7,127 nucleotides of DNA from Pasteurellaceae bacterium (GTDB lineage: Bacteria > Pseudomonadota > Gammaproteobacteria > Enterobacterales > Pasteurellaceae), in NCBI GenBank assembly GCA_900756875.1, contig CAAELW010000115.1, forward strand, positions 1-7,127, given 5' to 3'. The notes under the pieces were generated by a model. It was not told the origin of the DNA and did no database searches. It saw nothing but the letters and a program-made list of their open reading frames with translations. Below, piece by piece: positions 7,017 through 7,127 of the stretch. A program made the translations under genes and the position numbers. Position 1 is the stretch's first letter. Each line of letters begins with the position of its first letter.

Positions 7017-7127
7017 TTTCTGATTTTTAGAGCAATTAAACAAGCCAGGTTGGACTATCCAGTTTGCTCAACAGAACAAGTGGACATAGGAATGGTGTTG
7101 CAGGCGGAATTGCCATGAGAGAGTGAT
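7017..7127. other. Unidentified, more GC-rich segment with small inverted repeats at the window edge
   Basis: The 307 bases right of the lyase start contain no convincing gene; the promoter elements are listed separately. From about 7040 the GC content rises to near one half, against the AT-rich promoter beside it. GAGCAA (7030-7035) pairs with TTGCTC (7064-7069) around an inner TGGA-CTA-TCCA (7051-7061), and GGC/GCC flank GGAATT at 7103-7114. Both strands hold short open frames (26 residues minus, 7116-7036; 28 codons plus, ending TGA 7126), but neither has a ribosome binding site or familiar sequence. It may be the end of a mobile element, a structured RNA or part of the next gene. Confidence 0.3.

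Noticed and set aside
7036..7116. 26-residue minus-strand ORF beginning MAIPPATPFL
   Set aside because: No ribosome binding site was seen, codon use is atypical, and an equally long open frame lies on the other strand.

Overview
The window reads as chromosomal DNA of a Pasteurellaceae bacterium of the Haemophilus/Aggregatibacter/Pasteurella type. The main evidence is the 9-base DNA uptake signal AAGTGCGGT, present four times intact (two per orientation) plus two one-base variants, always as inverted pairs in intergenic hairpins. AT-rich composition and the relatives of the encoded proteins agree with this. The species cannot be named from the sequence.

Left part (1-2330), all on the minus strand: a TpsB/CdiB-type outer-membrane transporter whose last ~40-50 residues lie beyond the left edge, a small cysteine-containing lipoprotein, and a short coding remnant that overlaps the lipoprotein start by 4 bases and is broken upstream by a stop codon. 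Middle (2406-3140): a plus-strand YheO/DauR-type PAS-HTH regulator. Next (3209-3917), minus strand: a small two-helix membrane protein behind an orphan gene that resembles the CdiI family of ribonuclease-toxin immunity proteins. No toxin is present beside it. Together 1-3970 looks like the accessory or decayed flank of a two-partner secretion / contact-dependent inhibition locus; this is an inference.

Right part (4010-7010): a tyrosine-degradation unit on the minus strand. Upstream is a tyrosine phenol-lyase (L-tyrosine to phenol, pyruvate and ammonia), easily mislabelled tryptophanase. Downstream is a TyrP-type aromatic amino acid permease that would supply its substrate. The lyase has a near-ideal class II CRP promoter (perfect CRP site centred 41.5 bases before the predicted transcription start). 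The lyase is followed by an intrinsic terminator, and the permease has its own strong ribosome binding site and a candidate FNR site, so the two genes can be controlled separately by carbon status and oxygen.

Three inverted uptake-signal hairpins (about 1692-1750, 3085-3140, 4010-4051) separate the transcription units and probably act as terminators. The last ~110 bases (7017-7127) are more GC-rich, hold small inverted repeats and were not identified.
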